A DNA stretch of 64,000 bases from Spirosoma radiotolerans (lineage in GTDB: Bacteria; Bacteroidota; Bacteroidia; Cytophagales; Spirosomataceae): positions 2,914,001 through 2,978,000 of the forward strand of contig NZ_CP010429.1 in assembly GCF_000974425.1 (NCBI RefSeq). The letters are read 5' to 3'. Shown here one piece after another: positions 60,743-64,000 of the stretch. Numbering within the stretch: the first letter of the stretch is position 1; the number at the start of each line of letters is the position of its first letter. Below the pieces are notes generated by a model. That model saw only the letters and a program-made list of their open reading frames with translations, was not told where the DNA came from and ran no database searches. The position numbers were made by a program, and so were the translations under genes.

Positions 60743-62254
60743 ATGGAGCAACTGACTGAACAAGAAAGCCTTGTCGAATCGTCTGCATTATACAGCGACG
60801 ACCTGGCACCCATTCCCTCGTCCAGGCGGACGTGGAATACCTGGAATTATGCCGCCCTCTGGATCAGCATGAGCTTGTGTATTCCGACGTATATGATGGC
60901 CAGTTCGCTCATTCAGGGTGGTATGAACTGGTGGCAGGCTATTTTCACCATCTTTCTGGGAAACACAATCGTATTGATTCCCATGGTGTTGAACGGCCAT
61001 GCTGGTGCCAAATACGGAATTCCTTTTCCGGTCCTGGTGCGGTCCAGCTTTGGTACCCGTGGCGCCAATATCCCCGCGTTGTTACGCGCCATTGTTGCCT
61101 GTGGCTGGTTTGGTATCCAGACCTGGATTGGCGGGTTTTCCATATACCAGATGCTTCGGTTGTGGATTCCATCGCTGGAGAGATTGCCGGACGTTTTTCC
61201 GGCTTCGTTCGGGTTGCAAACGGGTCCGGCGATCTGTTTCTTACTGTTCTGGTTAGTGAATATGTATGTCGTGTATCTGGGTGTCGATAGCATTCGAAAA
61301 CTGCTGGTTTTCAAGGCTTTCTTTCTTCCAGTGGCCGCGCTGGCCTTGCTTTGGTGGGCCATCTCGGCCGGAAATGGCCTTGGACCGATTCTAGAGCAAC
61401 CGGCTAAATTCACGACATCCGCTGCGTTTTTCGCCTTTTTCTTTCCGGCCCTAACGGGGATGGTTGGTTTCTGGGCAACCTTATCCCTGAACATTCCTGA
61501 CTTTACGCGCTATGCCATCAGCCAGCGGGCTCAGGTAAAAGGGCAGGTCATTGGCCTGCCGCCCGCCATGACGCTTTTCTCCTTTATTGGTGTCGTGGTC
61601 ACCTCGGCAACGACCATTATCTACGGCACAACCATCTGGGACCCAATCGTTCTGGCCGGAAAATTCGACAGCAAACTACTCGTTAGCGTGGCGATGATTG
61701 CCGTGGCCATTTCAACGTTGGCGACCAATATTGCGGCTAACATTGTGAGCCCGGCCAATGATTTTGCGAACCTGGCTCCCTCAAAAATCGACTTCCGGAA
61801 AGGCGGCTACATTACCGGAGTTATTGGTATTCTGATAGTTCCCTGGAAATTGATTGCCGACCCAACAGGCTTTATTTTCACTTGGCTGGTTGGCTATTCG
61901 AGCCTGCTTGGGCCCGTCGGTGGCATCATGATCGCCGATTATTATTTCGTTCGGAAGCAGCAACTGAGTGTCCCTGATCTATACAATACCAGTGGCATGT
62001 ACCGCTTTAAAAATGGCTTCAATCAGGCCGCCATCATTGCCTTGCTGTTGGGTATACTCCCTAATATTCCAGGGTTTCTAACCACGATTAAAGTCATTTC
62101 TTCGGATAGTATTCCGGCCTGGATTTCAGACCTGTATAGCTACGCCTGGTTCGTTGGCTTTTTCGTCAGTGGCGGTATTTATTTGGCGTTGATGCGAAGA
62201 GACAGATTGCCTGTTTCTGACCAGCAAAAGCCAGAAAGGCTGACATTTTTATAG
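60743..62254 (+). CDS. NCS1-family nucleobase:cation symporter
   Basis: This 503-residue transporter has 12 probable membrane helices. NCS1 marks are RTWNTWNYAALWISMSLCIPTYMMASSLIQ, NTIVLIPMVLNGHAGAKYGIPFPVLVRSSFGTRGANIP and CGWFGIQTWIGG. Family members import uracil, cytosine, allantoin or hydantoin. It lies between nucleoside hydrolase and dihydropyrimidinase, so uracil or dihydrouracil is a likely cargo (inference). No signal peptide is needed. The spacing to the next gene is 109 bp. Confidence 0.92.
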   Translation: MEQLTEQESLVESSALYSDDLAPIPSSRRTWNTWNYAALWISMSLCIPTYMMASSLIQGGMNWWQAIFTIFLGNTIVLIPMVLNGHAGAKYGIPFPVLVRSSFGTRGANIPALLRAIVACGWFGIQTWIGGFSIYQMLRLWIPSLERLPDVFPASFGLQTGPAICFLLFWLVNMYVVYLGVDSIRKLLVFKAFFLPVAALALLWWAISAGNGLGPILEQPAKFTTSAAFFAFFFPALTGMVGFWATLSLNIPDFTRYAISQRAQVKGQVIGLPPAMTLFSFIGVVVTSATTIIYGTTIWDPIVLAGKFDSKLLVSVAMIAVAISTLATNIAANIVSPANDFANLAPSKIDFRKGGYITGVIGILIVPWKLIADPTGFIFTWLVGYSSLLGPVGGIMIADYYFVRKQQLSVPDLYNTSGMYRFKNGFNQAAIIALLLGILPNIPGFLTTIKVISSDSIPAWISDLYSYAWFVGFFVSGGIYLALMRRDRLPVSDQQKPERLTFL

Positions 62255-62363
62255 AAAAAGGAATCATTATAAATGTTGTTTGTGGAGTTGGTTACTTATA
62301 ACCGACTAGTGAGGTTTTGAGAAACTTTATTAGTCACATTTAAGAATCTGACTTCACTCAAGA

Positions 62364-63776
62364 ATGAAAGAAACGGTTGTTATGTCAATTAAAATCAAAA
62401 ACGGTCGCATCATAACGGCGACTGACGATTATATCGCCGATATTTTCGTGGATGGTGAAACCATAAAAGCCATCGGGAAAGATCTGCCTATTGACGCTGA
62501 TAGCACGATTGATGCGTCGGGTAAACTGGTTTTTCCGGGTGGTATTGATCCGCACGTTCACCTGGATATGCCGTTCATGGGTACGTTTTCGAGCGATACG
62601 CACGAAACGGGCACCCGAGCGGCCCTGTTTGGTGGCACAACGACCGTCATTGATTTCGTCCTGCAAAAGCAGGGGCACTCATTGAAAGAAGCCCTCGCCG
62701 AATGGAAGTCCAGGGCCACGGGAACGGCCGCCGGTGACTACAGTTTCCACATGGCCGTCACGGACTTTAATGACAATACGAAAGCGGAAATTCAGGAAAT
62801 GGTTGAGAACGAGGGGATTACTTCGTTCAAAACATTCATGGCGTACAAAGGGGCGTTGATGATCGACGACAGCCAGATGATTGGTCTGATGCAGGAAGTG
62901 AAAAAGCAGGGCGGGTTGGTTACGGTGCATGCCACCAACGGTGATGTGATCGATTTCCTGGTTGCCAAACACAAACGCGAAGGCAAGTTGTCTCCGCTCT
63001 ACCACTACCTCTCGCAACCTGAGGTGACTGAAGCGGAGGCCAGCGGGCGGTTTTCTGACATGGCCGATTACACAGATTGCCCCGGCTATATTGTCCATAT
63101 GACCTGCGAAGGGGCGCTAAACGCGGTTCGGAATGCCACCCGTCGGAATCAGAAAGTTTTCGTAGAAACCTGCATTCAATACCTGCTTCTCGATGCGTCG
63201 CTTTATGAAGCGGGAGGCTCCCTGGATTTTGAGGGAGCCAAGTGGGTCATGAGTCCGCCGTTGCGGCAGAAAAAAGATCAACAAACCCTCTGGGCGGGTA
63301 TCAACCAGGGACTTGTCCAAGTTGTGGCCACCGACCATTGTCCGTTTATGTGGGCGCAAAAACTGATGGGGAAAGATGATTTTTCGAAGATTCCGAATGG
63401 ACATCCGGCTATCGAAAATCGTATGGAATTACTATTTAGCGAAGGGGTTGGAAAGGGCAAAATTACGTTAAATAAATACGTGGAAGTAGCCTGCACAAAT
63501 GCGGCAAAAATCTTCGGGATGTTTCCCCGAAAAGGCACCCTTGCCGTGGGCAGCGATGCCGACATTGTCATTTTTGATCCTAATGAAAAACATACCCTTT
63601 CGGCCAAAACGCACCATATGAATGTCGATTATTCGGGTTACGAAGGGTGGGAGGTAACGGGGAAAGTGAAAACCGTTTTGCTGCGGGGAAACGTAGTGAT
63701 TGATGCAAATAAATGCCTGGTCGAAAAAGGAAATGGTCAATTCATAAAGCGAAATAAAGTCAGCGGAAAAATTTAG
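62364..63776 (+). CDS. hydA: Dihydropyrimidinase
   Basis: This 470-residue amidohydrolase opens dihydrouracil to N-carbamoyl-beta-alanine. Zinc ligands appear in GGIDPHVHLDMPFMG (two His), the carboxylated Lys in SFKTFMAYKGALM (about residue 158), His in VTVHATNGD and IVHMTCEG, and Asp in ATDHCPFMW. VSPPLRQKKDQ-like substrate contact is seen as MSPPLRQKKDQQTLW. Length matches D-hydantoinase/dihydropyrimidinase. ATG at 62364 (or Met7, 62382). Next gene begins the beta-ureidopropionase step. Confidence 0.95.
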   Translation: MKETVVMSIKIKNGRIITATDDYIADIFVDGETIKAIGKDLPIDADSTIDASGKLVFPGGIDPHVHLDMPFMGTFSSDTHETGTRAALFGGTTTVIDFVLQKQGHSLKEALAEWKSRATGTAAGDYSFHMAVTDFNDNTKAEIQEMVENEGITSFKTFMAYKGALMIDDSQMIGLMQEVKKQGGLVTVHATNGDVIDFLVAKHKREGKLSPLYHYLSQPEVTEAEASGRFSDMADYTDCPGYIVHMTCEGALNAVRNATRRNQKVFVETCIQYLLLDASLYEAGGSLDFEGAKWVMSPPLRQKKDQQTLWAGINQGLVQVVATDHCPFMWAQKLMGKDDFSKIPNGHPAIENRMELLFSEGVGKGKITLNKYVEVACTNAAKIFGMFPRKGTLAVGSDADIVIFDPNEKHTLSAKTHHMNVDYSGYEGWEVTGKVKTVLLRGNVVIDANKCLVEKGNGQFIKRNKVSGKI

Positions 63777-63791
63777 ATTGATAGATGCCAG

Positions 63792-63930
63792 CTGGTTTGT
63801 CGTTTACGGTTTGTAGTTGTGCCTCTGTGGTCTTTGCCGACACGGACCACGGACAAAAACAGGGCTCAGATGTGTTCATGCGCCAGCCAACCGTAAACCA
63901 CAAACCATAAACCACAAACTGTAAAAAATC
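63792..63930. repeat. Composite repeat leader before the ureidopropionase gene
   Basis: GTTTGTCGTTTACGGTTTG (63794-63812) and an inverted set of ACCGTAAACCACAAACCATAAACCACAAAC (to 63920) flank ACACGGACCACGG (63840-63852) and TCATGCGCCAGCCAACCG. The last core is also at 58046-58062 (complement) and 51820-51835 (changed). It reaches the ATG of the next gene. Confidence 0.75.
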
Positions 63931-64000
63931 ATGCCTCGACTTATTAAATCCGGATTGATACAAATGAGTTTGCCGATGACCGAAGGGGAAGGCACCATAG
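63931..64000 (+). CDS. N-terminus of a nitrilase-family beta-ureidopropionase (partial)
   Basis: ATG 63931 opens MPRLIKSGLIQMSLPMTEGEGTI, cut by the window end. The IKSGLIQMSLP start is typical of the nitrilase superfamily beta-ureidopropionases of Bacteroidota. With dihydropyrimidinase just upstream this gives the next step (N-carbamoyl-beta-alanine to beta-alanine). Only 23 residues are visible; catalytic Glu-Lys-Cys lie outside the window. Confidence 0.75.
   Translation, partial: MPRLIKSGLIQMSLPMTEGEGTI

Overview
The window looks like a chromosomal segment of a Bacteroidota bacterium of the class Cytophagia, most like Spirosoma and its relatives. This is inferred from protein families and signals, not from a database search. 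The signs are a short (287 aa) primary sigma factor, promoters of the TTTG / TAnnTTTG type, few Shine-Dalgarno sites, a CCDC81-like HU/SPOR protein, a zinc-cysteine-poor sirtuin, a topoisomerase I with C-terminal repeats instead of zinc fingers, and many secreted lipoprotein, GH and TPR/barrel proteins. No prophage, intact IS element or CRISPR array is visible.

Layout. 0.2-5.6 kb (minus strand): a tightly packed six-gene operon for a periplasmic PaoABC-type molybdenum aldehyde oxidoreductase (2Fe-2S, FAD/4Fe-4S and Mo subunits) followed by two cupins and a hexapeptide acetyltransferase. 5.7-10.7 kb: two SDR oxidoreductases, two paralogous AraC regulators, a cyclophilin-like lipoprotein, and the decayed remains of a second lipoprotein/AraC pair. 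11-13.3 kb: a GH43 arabinanase-like enzyme and an unassigned secreted protein. 13.4-15.9 kb: an F420-dependent-reductase-like NADP-binding protein and a 1.7-kb gene desert with debris. 15.9-18.9 kb: a large PAS/GAF histidine kinase. 19-25 kb: housekeeping genes (tRNA-Met, START-like protein, LptF/G permease, rpsO, pnp, primary sigma factor). 25-31 kb (minus): an envelope cluster of a 1021-aa TPR protein, a beta-barrel and an HU/SPOR protein. 31-41 kb: M61 peptidase, a DUF5009-like acyltransferase, sugar-phosphate isomerase, NmrA-like reductase, small HTH protein, GH3-type adenylating enzyme, gluzincin-like peptidase and M81 peptidase. 41-42 kb: an RES/Xre toxin-antitoxin pair. 42-46.6 kb: an OmpR/HAMP-kinase two-component system followed by a coiled-coil membrane protein and an EEP-family hydrolase. 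46.8-55.8 kb: FAD dehydrogenase, sirtuin, GH20 hexosaminidase, topA and a CHRD protein with a tandem-repeat insert. 56-64 kb: an AsnC/Lrp regulator divergent from a reductive pyrimidine catabolism operon.

How genes work together. The last operon forms a near-complete route: NCS1 permease (uptake), nucleoside hydrolase (base release), dihydropyrimidinase, beta-ureidopropionase (only the N-terminus is inside the window), an omega-aminotransferase taking beta-alanine to malonate semialdehyde, and an MmsA-type dehydrogenase yielding acetyl-CoA. Dihydropyrimidine dehydrogenase is not seen and may lie beyond the right edge. The first operon is a self-contained periplasmic aldehyde oxidase module.

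Most notable non-coding signals are four TTAAG boxes at an exact 11-bp period directly after the two-component operon, a composite intergenic repeat family (shared core ATGCGCCAGCCAA plus GTTTGTGGTTTAC units) found as leaders of pyrimidine-operon genes, a perfect 16-bp inverted repeat two bases from a start codon at 39.5 kb, and fossil regulator genes at 5.9 and 13.4 kb. I found no clear, entirely new defence or mobile system; the candidates are graded in the findings.
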